Below are positions 1-8,867 of a DNA stretch of 64,000 nucleotides, piece by piece. The position numbers were made by a program, and so were the translations under genes. Every line of letters starts with the position of its first letter. Positions within the stretch are counted from its first letter, which is position 1. Source of the stretch: Allofrancisella frigidaquae (GTDB taxonomy: Bacteria; Pseudomonadota; Gammaproteobacteria; Francisellales; Francisellaceae); assembly GCF_012222825.1 (NCBI RefSeq), contig NZ_CP038017.1, positions 744,001 to 808,000 of the forward strand, given 5' to 3'. A model generated the notes under the pieces. That model searched no databases. It was not told the origin of the DNA and saw nothing but the letters and a program-made list of their open reading frames with translations.

Positions 1-104
1 CAAAAAGGGTAGTTCTCAGCTTGAATTCCAGCTTCTGTAAGTGCATTAAAAAGGGTAGATTTACCAACATTAGGTAGACCAACTATACCACATTTAAATC
101 CCAT
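1..104 (-). CDS. ychF: Ribosome-binding ATPase/GTPase YchF, N-terminal fragment cut by the window edge
   Basis: The minus strand starts at the ATG at 104 and stays open to base 1. It gives 34 residues beginning [20 protein letters not shown], with a P-loop (GLPNVGKST) and the AEN(Y/F)PF segment typical of the Obg/YchF family. YchF is a cytosolic, ribosome-associated ATPase. It directly follows pth on the same strand, with 18 nt between pth's stop and this start; pth-ychF is a common bacterial pairing. Only the first part is visible, so nothing can be said about the TGS domain. Confidence 0.9.
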   Translation of the reverse strand, partial: MGFKCGIVGLPNVGKSTLFNALTEAGIQAENYPF

Positions 105-122
105 AAAAATTCCTTAATAAAA

Positions 123-698
123 TTACTTTGTATGTAGCCTTTGCATTACAGGCTCTAATTGATAGTTTATTATATCATCTAAAAAACATATCGCATTATC
201 AATGCTAATGTCTATTTGCTTTTTTTGCTCTATAGATGGTTTTGATAGCACGTAGTTTGAAACCTTATTTTTATGACCAGGATGACCTATACCAATTCTT
301 AAACGCAGGTACTCATTTGTACCTAAATGTTGATGAATACTTCTAAGACCATTATGTCCTCCATGGCCACCACCTTTTTTAAGACGAATTTGGCCACAAT
401 CAATATCTAACTCATCGTGAGCAACTAGTATTTCTTCTGGTTTTATTTTATAAAAATTAGCTACTTTGCTAACAGCTAAACCACTGTTATTCATGTAAGT
501 AGTAGGGAATACTAGAATTACATTATTATAAGCAATATTTACTTTAGCAATATTTGAGTTAAGTTTTGAATTTACACTAAAACTTTCTTGTTTATCTTGA
601 GCAATTTTAGCGATAAACCACTCTCCAACGTTATGGCGGGTATCTTCGTATTCTTTGCCTATATTTCCTAGGCCAACTATCATTTTAATTTTGGTCAT
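123..698 (-). CDS. pth: Peptidyl-tRNA hydrolase
   Basis: A cytosolic esterase that releases the peptide from peptidyl-tRNA dropped by ribosomes. The 191-residue length is normal. Family signatures are present: MIVGLGN near the start, RHNVG with the catalytic His (about residue 22), MNNSG (about 69-73), HDELD (about 94-98) and the [11 protein letters not shown] block (about 110-120). The usual GLGNPG reads GLGNIG here, a conservative change. The start at 698 gives [12 protein letters not shown]; a later Met (residue 6) would also keep the whole fold. The gene overlaps the end of the upstream beta-lactamase gene by 14 nt and is followed by ychF. Confidence 0.95.
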   Translation of the reverse strand: MTKIKMIVGLGNIGKEYEDTRHNVGEWFIAKIAQDKQESFSVNSKLNSNIAKVNIAYNNVILVFPTTYMNNSGLAVSKVANFYKIKPEEILVAHDELDIDCGQIRLKKGGGHGGHNGLRSIHQHLGTNEYLRLRIGIGHPGHKNKVSNYVLSKPSIEQKKQIDISIDNAICFLDDIINYQLEPVMQRLHTK

Positions 699-1557
699 CG
701 TACTTTAAGTTGTCCAGTAGTATTTTAGTAATTTTTTGGATAACAATATCATTAGCTTTAGCATTTTTATCTACTTGAGTATAAAAAATACTTATTATAA
801 TAGGTTTTTTATTTTTAGGCCAAATAATAGCAACATCGTTTGTTGTCCCATATTCACATGTTCCAGTCTTGTCCCCAATTTTCCATTCTTCTGGTATATT
901 AAAAGCTATTCTATTTTTTCCTGTATCATTTTCTTGTAACCACTTTTTGAAAAGAGATTGGTTTTTTTTATTAAGGATTTTTTTATCAAAAGCTACTTTA
1001 TTAAGGTCTTTAGCAATTATTCGGGGAGTGGTTTTATTTAAATTATCTCTAAGGTTAACGTTATTTATAGCTGGTTCATCTGCGGTGATTATAGTATCTC
1101 TATCACCTAGAGATTGGATAAATTTATTTAAATTTTTTAAGCCGCCTAATTTTTTAATTAGCAAATTAGCAGCAGTATTATCACTTAACATTGTAGCTTT
1201 ACTTAATTCTGCTATAGTTAATTTTTTGTCTATATTTTTAGATGTTATTGGAGTGTATCCAATAATGTCATTTTCATTGATTTTTATTTTTTTATTGAGA
1301 AGGTTTGGGGTCTCCATACTTTCTTTAAGTACTGCACCAACTACTAAAAATTTATAAACGCTACAAATAGGAAAGTAGAAGTTCTCATTATAACCAAAGT
1401 GGCTTTTATTATTATAATCAATTAAATATATTCCAATTTTACCACCATATCCTGTTTCTAACTTAGCTATTTGGTTTGATATCTCAATACTATTTGAAGT
1501 AGCAAAAGTTATGGTAATATGTATTAAACTAGATAAAAAAATAATTATTTTCTTCAT
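685..1557 (-). CDS. Class A beta-lactamase (serine)
   Basis: Periplasmic hydrolase of beta-lactam antibiotics. All class A motifs are visible in order: SVYK (S-x-x-K with the nucleophile Ser), SDN, an omega-loop Glu in DEPAINN, and KTGT. The N-terminus from the Met at 1557 is a Sec signal ([19 protein letters not shown]). An in-frame ATG at 1575 adds six residues and overlaps the upstream gene's end; neither start has a clear Shine-Dalgarno, and I prefer 1557 because of the signal peptide. The length (about 290 aa) is normal. Francisella species are known to carry a chromosomal class A enzyme, which fits. The gene looks intact; its substrate range cannot be read from sequence. Confidence 0.9.
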   Translation of the reverse strand: MKKIIIFLSSLIHITITFATSNSIEISNQIAKLETGYGGKIGIYLIDYNNKSHFGYNENFYFPICSVYKFLVVGAVLKESMETPNLLNKKIKINENDIIGYTPITSKNIDKKLTIAELSKATMLSDNTAANLLIKKLGGLKNLNKFIQSLGDRDTIITADEPAINNVNLRDNLNKTTPRIIAKDLNKVAFDKKILNKKNQSLFKKWLQENDTGKNRIAFNIPEEWKIGDKTGTCEYGTTNDVAIIWPKNKKPIIISIFYTQVDKNAKANDIVIQKITKILLDNLKYDDQN

Positions 1558-1561
1558 GAGT

Positions 1562-2407
1562 TTAAAATTGGTCATATGTTAGAAGTAAAAACTCATTAAG
1601 TTTTTTAACATTTTCTTTTTTAGCTACAGTAGCATTGGTAAGTGGAAGTTTATTGCCACCAGAAATTTTAAGAGCCCCTTGAGAAGTCTTGTAAATAATA
1701 GTTGGAAAACCACTTATGAGTTTAGATAACTTAAGGTTACCAGAGGTTTTTTGATTAGTTTCACTGAGTTTCTTGTCATATTTTTTATCTTGATAGAATT
1801 GCAAAAGAGCTTTCAATGGATTTTCTGAGTTAAAAAAACTATTAACGATATTTGTGCTGTTGTTTAATGCACCAACTGGTATCCAACGTACAGCTAATAA
1901 CCCTTTTTTTATAGCTGGTTGAGCAGCATCAAAGAGAGTATTACAATGGCTACAACTAGGATCTATAATGGCGTAAAATTTATGAGGAGCAGTATCACTT
2001 CCTTGTTGAATATAAGAAGCGTTTTTCTTTATTTCCAAATAAAGTTTGTTTGCAGTATCATCTGAAGTAAAGTAACTTATATAAATTTGGTTAAGATTAG
2101 TCAGTGTATTTTCGTTTCTATCCCAAGCTAGAAGCTCACCATTTACTATTACGCTACCATCATTGCTTGTAAATGTGATCGTACGCTTTTTAGGGTCTTT
2201 TTTATCCTCAAGAACATATCCTTGTAAGTTTATTCCTGTATCGAAAGTTTTTATGATCTTATATTGTGGGAATGCTTGTTGAACAATAAATAAGCCTTGT
2301 TTATTACTTGAGACACTTGTATTTATTCTAAAAGTACTAAAAATGTATAAAAGCAACACTAATATTACTACTATTAATATTAGGATAATGAAATTTCTCT
2401 TTGACAT
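1562..2407 (-). CDS. DsbC/DsbG-like membrane-anchored thioredoxin-fold protein
   Basis: A 281-aa protein with one N-terminal membrane segment (about residues 6-24), then a DsbG-like N-terminal domain and a thioredoxin domain. The redox motif is CSHC in DPSCSHCN (about residues 150-157), and the cis-Pro loop is GFPTIIYK (about 233-240). This fits a periplasmic thiol-disulfide isomerase or oxidase tethered to the inner membrane. It sits 1 nt downstream of pilD and overlaps or abuts the beta-lactamase start, so pilD, this gene, bla, pth and ychF may form one transcript. DsbC versus DsbG type and true partners are not decided by sequence alone. Confidence 0.75.
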   Translation of the reverse strand: MSKRNFIILILIVVILVLLLYIFSTFRINTSVSSNKQGLFIVQQAFPQYKIIKTFDTGINLQGYVLEDKKDPKKRTITFTSNDGSVIVNGELLAWDRNENTLTNLNQIYISYFTSDDTANKLYLEIKKNASYIQQGSDTAPHKFYAIIDPSCSHCNTLFDAAQPAIKKGLLAVRWIPVGALNNSTNIVNSFFNSENPLKALLQFYQDKKYDKKLSETNQKTSGNLKLSKLISGFPTIIYKTSQGALKISGGNKLPLTNATVAKKENVKKLNEFLLLTYDQF

Positions 2408-2408
2408 C

Positions 2409-3275
2409 TCATAGTGGAGATTGAATTAGCATAACGTGATTATACCATATATAAAGATTATCTTTAGTAGCTAGATAAAAAATGCTAGCTAAAATTATAG
2501 AAGGACCAAAGGCAATAACATTTGTTCTACGTCCAAATAAATTTATTAAGCCAGCTATTATTAAGCCAATTATGCAGCTAGCAAAGATAGCATAAATTAA
2601 CATCTGATAACCAAACCATGCACCGATAGCAGCCAAAAGCTTAAAATCACCGTAGCCAAAGCCTTCTTTTGCAGTAAAACTTTTATATATCCAATATATG
2701 CTCCACAATGATAAATACCCTAAAATAGCACCCCATACTGCGCTATTTAAGCTGGTAAATACCTCATAACTATTTATAATTAGTCCTATCCAAATAAGAG
2801 GAAGAGTTAGTTCGTCAGGTAATATATAGTGTTTTAAGTCGATTATAAGAAGAGGAATAAAAAAACAAAAAAGTAAAATAAGTGCAAAAGCTTGCCAGCT
2901 TACTCCATATAAATAAATTATGATACAAAAACTAATAGCTGTTACTAATTCAACTAAAGGATATTGAATGGATATTTTGACTTTACAAAAATAGCATTTT
3001 CCTTTTAGCAAAAACCAGCCTAATATAGGTATGTTATGTCTATATTTTAATTTGTTAGAACATTTGGGACATTTTGAGGGTCGTAGGATATTTTCTTGTT
3101 GCTTTACATCTATATCAACAGCTTCGTTATCAATTATATTTAGTATTTCTTTAGCAGTTTTTTCATCTTGCTGCTCTATCATTTCTGGAAGTCTAAAAGC
3201 TAGAACATTTAAAAAACTGCCTATGGCAGCACCAAATAGAAAAGTAAAAAAGAGTACTACATATGTATCAAACAT
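2409..3275 (-). CDS. pilD: Type IV prepilin peptidase / N-methyltransferase PilD
   Basis: Inner-membrane aspartic peptidase that cleaves and N-methylates type IV prepilins. The 288-aa protein shows the cytoplasmic zinc-binding loop with paired CxxC motifs (CPKCSNK and CYFCKVK), the first catalytic Asp in IDLKHYILPDELT and the second in the GYGDFKLLAAIGAWFG motif. Several hydrophobic helices fill the rest. It supplies the processing step for the pilus whose assembly genes pilMNOPQ lie at 43-47.6 kb. The start at 3275 gives MFDTYVVLFF, a membrane helix, which is typical. Confidence 0.93.
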   Translation of the reverse strand: MFDTYVVLFFTFLFGAAIGSFLNVLAFRLPEMIEQQDEKTAKEILNIIDNEAVDIDVKQQENILRPSKCPKCSNKLKYRHNIPILGWFLLKGKCYFCKVKISIQYPLVELVTAISFCIIIYLYGVSWQAFALILLFCFFIPLLIIDLKHYILPDELTLPLIWIGLIINSYEVFTSLNSAVWGAILGYLSLWSIYWIYKSFTAKEGFGYGDFKLLAAIGAWFGYQMLIYAIFASCIIGLIIAGLINLFGRRTNVIAFGPSIILASIFYLATKDNLYIWYNHVMLIQSPL

Positions 3276-3351
3276 TTAATTTAAGGTGGTTAGTAAAACT
3301 TTAAATAAAGATGATTATATATTATAGTTTACAATCTTGAAAATATAGAGG

Positions 3352-4782
3352 TTAATTATTTTTTGCGGTTTTTGCTTTCTCTGCAGCTATTTTTTTTAAT
3401 TTCGCTTTGTTAACACCATCAATAGCAGCTATACGATAAGCTTCGGCCATAGTAGGATAGTTAAAAGTAGTGTTTAAGAAATATCTTATGGTATTGTGTT
3501 CAGCTGGCATAGCTTTGATCGCTTGCCCAATATGAATAATTTCTGATGCTCTATGGCCGAAACAGTGTATACCAAGTATAGCACCGCTATCAGGGTTAAA
3601 TAAAATTTTGAGCATACCCGTTTTATTTTTTGATATTTGTGCTCTAGCTAATTCTTTAAAGTAAGATCTACCTACTTCGTAAGGAACACCCTCAGCTATT
3701 AGTTCCTGTTCTGTTTTGCCAATAGAGCTAATTTCTGGTCTAGTATATATACCAGTAGGTATATCCTCTACTAGTTTATCATTACATGAGCCATCTATAA
3801 TATGAGTTGCCGCAAATCTACCTTGGTTAAAAGCAGCTGAAGCTAATGATGGAGGTCCTATAACATCACCTACAGCATATATATTTGGTACAGATGTTTG
3901 ATAGCTATCATCTACAGTTATTTGTCCTCTGCTTGGATTGATTTGAACTCCTATTTTATCTAAGTTTAAACCTTCAATATTTCCAGAGCGACCAAGAGCA
4001 AATAACACATAGTCAGACTCTATGATCCTTCCTGATTGTAAAGTAATAGTTACATAATCATCATTTGCTTGTATTGATTTATATGTTTCATTATTAATTA
4101 AATGGATATGTTGATTTATACAAAAGTGGTTAGTGAGGTTTTCAACAATTTCATCATCTAAAAAAGACATCAGTTTGTCTCTAGTATTGATAAGGTTAAT
4201 ATGTATGTCTAAGGCTCTCAAAATAGAAGCATATTCACAACCAATAACACCAGCACCATAAATAGAAATTGATTTAATGTTTTTATCTTGCAAGGTAAGA
4301 ATTTTATCGCTATCTAATATTCTTGGATGAGAAAAATCAATATCTGAAGGGTGGTATGGTCTTGATCCAGTAGCTAATATAAAATTTTCAGCTGTAATTA
4401 TTTCAGTAGAGCCATTTTTTCTAGATATTCTTATAGTATGATTATCTTTAAAACTTGCAAAACCATAGTATATATCTATCTCATGGCTTATAAATCTATT
4501 TTTTTTGATCTCTGTTTGAAGGTCTGCTATTTGGTAAGCACCCTCTAACATTTTTGGAAAATCATAGTTACCTTTTTGTCCATTCATGCCAATTTCTCTG
4601 GCAATTTGCCTAAGTGTTTTACTAGGAATTGTTCCCCAGTGTGTACAGCCTCCACCAAGCGCATCACCTTCGATAATTGCTACTTTTTTACCATTTCTAG
4701 TAGCTTTCATGGCTGCACCTTCACCTCCAGGGCCACTACCAATAATAATTATGTCATAGTTATATTGCACGAGTTTCTCCAA
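3352..4782 (-). CDS. sthA: Soluble pyridine nucleotide transhydrogenase
   Basis: Cytosolic flavoprotein that exchanges hydride between NADPH and NAD. The 476 residues match the family. The FAD-binding glycine motif is IIIGSGPGGEGAA (about 12-24), followed by GGGCTHWGTIPSK (about 43-55). That motif keeps the CTHWGT form of SthA rather than the CxxxxC redox pair of lipoamide dehydrogenase, which is why I call SthA. A second nucleotide-binding motif, YGAGVIGCEYAS, lies near residue 180, and FNYPTMAEAYRIAA is in the C-terminal dimerisation domain. It is a single gene with about 120 nt free upstream. Confidence 0.92.
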   Translation of the reverse strand: MEKLVQYNYDIIIIGSGPGGEGAAMKATRNGKKVAIIEGDALGGGCTHWGTIPSKTLRQIAREIGMNGQKGNYDFPKMLEGAYQIADLQTEIKKNRFISHEIDIYYGFASFKDNHTIRISRKNGSTEIITAENFILATGSRPYHPSDIDFSHPRILDSDKILTLQDKNIKSISIYGAGVIGCEYASILRALDIHINLINTRDKLMSFLDDEIVENLTNHFCINQHIHLINNETYKSIQANDDYVTITLQSGRIIESDYVLFALGRSGNIEGLNLDKIGVQINPSRGQITVDDSYQTSVPNIYAVGDVIGPPSLASAAFNQGRFAATHIIDGSCNDKLVEDIPTGIYTRPEISSIGKTEQELIAEGVPYEVGRSYFKELARAQISKNKTGMLKILFNPDSGAILGIHCFGHRASEIIHIGQAIKAMPAEHNTIRYFLNTTFNYPTMAEAYRIAAIDGVNKAKLKKIAAEKAKTAKNN

Positions 4783-4908
4783 AGTTTAAAATTGCACTAT
4801 GTACTACTACGCTACGATGATAACATACTATGGAAACTTATGTGAAACAGTTTAACCAATTTGTAGAGGTGTTTTCTGCCTTGAATACAGATTTATTGCG
4901 ATATTAAG

Positions 4909-6084
4909 TTAATAGTCTTTTAAGATATTGGATTGTAGGAAATTGTCTGTAATATCAGTGTTTGGAATTTTAATATCCTTAATTATAGTATCAAATGCTT
5001 TCGTATTATTTTTATCTAGCTTATTTAGATCTATCATTACTGAACTAGCTGGATTTGAATATGATGACAAATAAAGTAAATTTTTATCTAAATCTTTGAT
5101 GACAGTATAAGCAGTATGATCATACATCGTTTGGTCACTAATTTTCTCGACAACAGTGCCTTTTGCAATATCAACATTATGTAATATATGAGCTATTTTC
5201 GTTACCAAGCTTTCTAGAGCAGGGCTTTCATTGTTAGAATAGTACGCTAGTATAGCAACCTTAACAAATCTAGACGGCGGAGAATAGTCTCCAGGTAATC
5301 CTAAAAAGCCATTTCCTTCACCTAATCCATTTATATCTTGAATAGTTTTTTGTTTGTTTTTGTTATCTTCAACGAAATCACTAATCTTTACTTTAACTAT
5401 AGTTTTATTACTCAAGTTTAAATAATTTTTTAGGTTAATAAGATGCCAATCGTAAGTAGGAGCATTTGTCATTACTTTGACGTTAGAATTTACATCATAA
5501 AGCTTTACATCTCCATTTACATATTCTACAACTAGACCTTCTCCCTGCTTATCTGTAATAAGAAAATGTAATTCTGGAGATATACCATCAACCATAGTTG
5601 TGCTATCTGACCATACTTTATATTCTTTTAAAGCTTGTCTTACTTGATTAATATTTGCAAATTCACTTAGGATAAAAGTAGTAAATTCGATAATAGACAC
5701 ATATTTATTATCATTTTTGCTAACTTTTTGATACTGAGTAAAATTTGGTAAATAATTAGCACTAACGCTAAGACCTTGATCATTTTGGCCATCTATAAGT
5801 ATGGTTTGATGATCATTTTTAATGCCAGTACCTAAAATGGAGTATTTAGATTTATAAGTTTGTATGGGTAATACTAGATCAGCTGGTGCTGCTAGGGATT
5901 GCTCAGTGTTTTTAGGGATATAAATAACTCTCCAGTCCCAGTCTAAACCCCACTCCATAGTTCGTCCTGAGACTACATGCTGCTTTGCATCAACAAGAGT
6001 AACAGCAGTACATGCGATTGATTGAGAAATCAAAGCTAAAGGTAGTATTGTTATAGCTATGATTCTTTTAAAATAAAATTTCAT
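4909..6084 (-). CDS. Exported choloylglycine-hydrolase family (linear amide C-N hydrolase)
   Basis: A 391-aa Ntn-hydrolase. Residues 1-24 form a Sec signal peptide (MKFYFKRIIAITILPLALIS...). The residue following the predicted cleavage site is Cys25 in CTAVTLVDAKQHVVSGRTMEW, the N-terminal nucleophile; the conserved Arg of GRTMEW follows. Removal of the signal would expose the catalytic Cys directly. Family members hydrolyse bile salts, penicillin V or N-acyl amides; which of these applies cannot be read here. Export to the periplasm is inferred. It is monocistronic between sthA and the PLP enzyme. Confidence 0.83.
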   Translation of the reverse strand: MKFYFKRIIAITILPLALISQSIACTAVTLVDAKQHVVSGRTMEWGLDWDWRVIYIPKNTEQSLAAPADLVLPIQTYKSKYSILGTGIKNDHQTILIDGQNDQGLSVSANYLPNFTQYQKVSKNDNKYVSIIEFTTFILSEFANINQVRQALKEYKVWSDSTTMVDGISPELHFLITDKQGEGLVVEYVNGDVKLYDVNSNVKVMTNAPTYDWHLINLKNYLNLSNKTIVKVKISDFVEDNKNKQKTIQDINGLGEGNGFLGLPGDYSPPSRFVKVAILAYYSNNESPALESLVTKIAHILHNVDIAKGTVVEKISDQTMYDHTAYTVIKDLDKNLLYLSSYSNPASSVMIDLNKLDKNNTKAFDTIIKDIKIPNTDITDNFLQSNILKDY

Positions 6085-6190
6085 ACCGATAAGTTTAAAT
6101 GTTAGTAATTAATGTTAAGGATAATACCATATAGTAGAGTTTTTTTAATAGCCATTTTAGGGGTGGCCAAAAAAGTTAAAAAGCCAAATA

Positions 6191-7069
6191 CTAATTAGCT
6201 ACTAGTCTGTTATATCTGTTAAGCATAGTAATATTACCTGACGTGCCACCACAATGAATATATATTATAGGTTTTGGCAATTGATCGTAGTTTTTTAATA
6301 ATACTTTCCATGTGATAGGATCATATAATAAGTCAAATTCGATGTTGGTTTGCTTTAGTAGCTCCGCATATAATTTATAGTTATTTATGTCTAGTTGACC
6401 AAATGTGGATTTGAAGTTTTTTACAAGCACAGCAGGAGGTGGTTGTTTGGGGTCAACCATAAAAAATTGTTTTTTCAAATAATCTTCATCACCAACACAA
6501 GCTACAGTATAAACTTTATTAGGTAGGTATTTTTCCAAATATAAGGATGTGGTGCCTGTGCCTGATGCTACTATTACACTATAATCTTGAAAATTATTTT
6601 CTTTACAATATTTTGCTATTTCGTTAGCACATTCTGCTATACCTATTTCAGCATTAGGGTTCCTACCACCTTGATCAAAAAAACAAATATCTTTGGGATT
6701 TGTATATTCTAGTTTTATATTTTCTAGATTTAAGGAGTGTTGTTGGGTTTCAAAAAGTTGCATACCATTATTTAGAGCTAGTTTAAGGTTGCCATTTTGA
6801 TTTTGCTTTAGAAACTTTGGTAGAGGCTTGATCCAGTAATGAAACTGCCAATTATTAAGCTTGGCTAGTTGTGATAATGCAAGCATAAAGTTAGACTGAT
6901 TACCACCAAATGAAACGATAGATTTGACATGCGAGTATTTTTGTGGATTTTTTAAAATATAAGCTAATTTTCTAGCTTTATTGCCTGAGAAAATAGGGTG
7001 GCTTAAATCATCTCTCATAATGATAAAGTGTTTATCATTAAAAGTAACTTCTTGGAAGAGAGATGGCAT
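6191..7069 (-). CDS. PLP-dependent deaminase (ACC deaminase / D-cysteine desulfhydrase family)
   Basis: A 292-aa fold type II PLP enzyme. The PLP lysine lies in HPIFSGNKARKL (about residues 24-35), followed by the conserved SFGGNQSNFMLALS (about 53-66) that binds substrate. A glycine-rich phosphate loop, VASGTGTTS, is near residue 167. The family includes 1-aminocyclopropane-1-carboxylate deaminase and D-cysteine desulfhydrase; proteobacterial members without plant association are usually D-cysteine desulfhydrase-like, but the substrate is not decided by these motifs. It is followed upstream on the same strand by rubredoxin, only 14 nt away, so the two may be co-transcribed. Confidence 0.75.
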   Translation of the reverse strand: MPSLFQEVTFNDKHFIIMRDDLSHPIFSGNKARKLAYILKNPQKYSHVKSIVSFGGNQSNFMLALSQLAKLNNWQFHYWIKPLPKFLKQNQNGNLKLALNNGMQLFETQQHSLNLENIKLEYTNPKDICFFDQGGRNPNAEIGIAECANEIAKYCKENNFQDYSVIVASGTGTTSLYLEKYLPNKVYTVACVGDEDYLKKQFFMVDPKQPPPAVLVKNFKSTFGQLDINNYKLYAELLKQTNIEFDLLYDPITWKVLLKNYDQLPKPIIYIHCGGTSGNITMLNRYNRLVAN

Positions 7070-7083
7070 TAGTAATGAAAGTA

Positions 7084-7254
7084 TTATTCTTCTAAAAGCT
7101 CAAACTCTTCTTTTGTTACACCACAATCAGGACATTCCCAGTCTTCTGGTATGTCTTCCCATTTAGTACCTGGCTTAATACCATCTTCTGGCCAACCTTC
7201 AGCCTCATCGTAGATAAAACCACAAACAATGCAAATATATTTTCTGTATTCCAT
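7084..7254 (-). CDS. Rubredoxin
   Basis: A 56-residue ORF on the minus strand starting [20 protein letters not shown]. It has the two rubredoxin knuckles CIVCG and CPDCG (CxxCG...CPxCG), with the aromatic and acidic residues expected between them ([19 protein letters not shown]). It binds one iron through four cysteines and carries single electrons in the cytosol. The length is exactly that of a simple rubredoxin. It lies 14 nt upstream of the PLP enzyme gene. No rubredoxin reductase is nearby. Confidence 0.93.
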   Translation of the reverse strand: MEYRKYICIVCGFIYDEAEGWPEDGIKPGTKWEDIPEDWECPDCGVTKEEFELLEE

Positions 7255-7466
7255 AACTTTTATTCAAAACTGTGTAAAATAAATATGATCGTATTTTAGC
7301 ATTATAAGAAGTGTATATCTATAAAGATATGAAGATTAACTATAGTGATGGTTTTATGATTTAGGTTTATAGTAGTTTTAGATTCCTATTCAAATATAAA
7401 GTTTGTATATAGTATATTACAGCTAAAGAGTTTGGAAATTCTTTTATTGAGTGCAGAGAGAAAAGA

Positions 7467-8120
7467 TTATTCAGGCTTTAAAATTTTATAGTCAATAGGA
7501 ATACGACTTGTTAGTGGATTTTTTGTACATGATTTTACATGGTCAGCATCAATAAAACGGTATGGTAAATGTTCATCACGTCCCTTTGGAATGCCTAGAC
7601 GTGTCGTTTGGATAATTTTTTGGGGTTGATAACCTGTATCGGCTATAAAAAACTGTTGTGAGAACTGTTGTTGATCCCAGTCAGGAACTTTTAAATTTAA
7701 AGCACGACAAAGTAGAGTTTGTCCCGACATTAGTCTATGAGTTGAACGTTTTTCTCCATTTGGAAGTGGGTTAAGTTGGTGCATAACCTCAAGCATTTGA
7801 TTATCGGAAAGGTCTCCGTAGGGAATAGCTGATTTAATTAAAACAGCGCAACCTTCTCCATTAGCTGAAATATTTAAAGAATCTTTACCGCGAGAGTAAT
7901 ACATGTAGATTGTTCCAGCTGGCATAAATAAGGCTTTACGTTTAAGTGTAAAGCCTAAAGAGGCATGACTTCCTTTATCTGTTAATTCATATGCTTCAGC
8001 TTCAATAATTTGAGCATAAAGCCAGTGATCATTATAGTATCTACAAATGACTTTTCCTAATAAATCAGGTGCTAAAGCGAGTGCATCTTGATTAAAAAAA
8101 GAAGTGCTAACTCTTTGCAT
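7467..8120 (-). CDS. 3-methyladenine DNA glycosylase (AAG/MPG family)
   Basis: A 217-aa protein of the alkyladenine DNA glycosylase family, which removes alkylated purines in base-excision repair. Visible signatures are the N-terminal FFNQDALALAPDLLGKVICR, the catalytic IIEAEAYEL (general-base Glu, about residues 39-47), the GTIYMYYSRGKDSLNISA strand, and the C-terminal LGIPKGRDEHLPYRFIDADH. The length is close to the usual 190-220 for bacterial members. It is not part of an obvious operon, with about 200 nt of AT-rich DNA separating it from the rubredoxin start. Confidence 0.88.
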   Translation of the reverse strand: MQRVSTSFFNQDALALAPDLLGKVICRYYNDHWLYAQIIEAEAYELTDKGSHASLGFTLKRKALFMPAGTIYMYYSRGKDSLNISANGEGCAVLIKSAIPYGDLSDNQMLEVMHQLNPLPNGEKRSTHRLMSGQTLLCRALNLKVPDWDQQQFSQQFFIADTGYQPQKIIQTTRLGIPKGRDEHLPYRFIDADHVKSCTKNPLTSRIPIDYKILKPE

Positions 8121-8153
8121 AAATTTACTCTCTTTAATTTTATCCGGTAGCTA

Positions 8154-8762
8154 CTATAATTTCGCTTCATCAATGGCTATTTTACGTGAATGGTTAGAAA
8201 AAAACACAGCTTTTCTATCAATAAATGTATCTGTAATTTCTTTAGGGATATCTTTATCTAATTTTTTACTAATTAATCGATAAAACGCATCTTTAGCGGT
8301 TTCACTAAAACCTTTTTTAAAGCTTTGGCTTTTTACCTCTTCTGAGCACATTAGAAAATTTTTTATTCTAACTTTTGGGTCTGTATTACTGGTGCCTGTA
8401 ACGCAACCATTTGGTGCAGCTGTTGCTATGTTAAACCCTTTACGAGTGTAGTAAGCAGCGATACCTTTAAATATTTTATCATTGCTAAATATGGTAATAC
8501 TAAGATAAGTACGATAGTTACGGTATCTTTCCACATATTCTCCAACTTTAGCACAAATATAGCCATCCATATTATCCTTATTTCCTTCACCGTAGATAAT
8601 GGGAACAAGTTCAAAGTTGCTGTAAATTTGAGTTTTTTTAAAATTAGATTCAAGTTCTTGGCTATTAGTGAAAACTATCACTCTATCAAAATTGCTTTCT
8701 GCTACGCCAGCAAAATTATTGTAATTTTCTGAATCAACTATAGCTAACCTAAGGTACTCCAT
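8154..8762 (-). CDS. Uncharacterised protein, NYN/PIN-like domain suspected
   Basis: A 202-aa soluble protein I do not recognise as a named gene. The N-terminus (LRLAIVDSENYNNF, about residues 5-18) has the IDxxN-type acidic strand of NYN/PIN-fold nucleases. Further acidic positions follow in NMDGYICAKVGEYV (about 63-76) and in IFSNDKIFKGIAAYY (about 90-104), resembling the S-N-D-x strand that ends the NYN active site. This would fit an RNA or DNA nuclease, but it is a motif-level guess. The C-terminal 60 residues are charged and helical. No membrane segments or signal peptide. It is divergent from selO, with about 105 nt between the starts. Confidence 0.4.
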   Translation of the reverse strand: MEYLRLAIVDSENYNNFAGVAESNFDRVIVFTNSQELESNFKKTQIYSNFELVPIIYGEGNKDNMDGYICAKVGEYVERYRNYRTYLSITIFSNDKIFKGIAAYYTRKGFNIATAAPNGCVTGTSNTDPKVRIKNFLMCSEEVKSQSFKKGFSETAKDAFYRLISKKLDKDIPKEITDTFIDRKAVFFSNHSRKIAIDEAKL

Positions 8763-8867
8763 TTATTAGTTTCCAAAACATGTCTATATTATTATTTTAG
8801 CTAAAAGCTATTTTATTGGCTATCTTTTGTTAAAATGTTACTAAATTAGTAAACATTTCTATAAATT

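Noticed and set aside
869-1357. A 162-codon plus-strand frame inside the beta-lactamase
   Set aside because: The minus-strand gene has all four class A motifs; this frame is its shadow.
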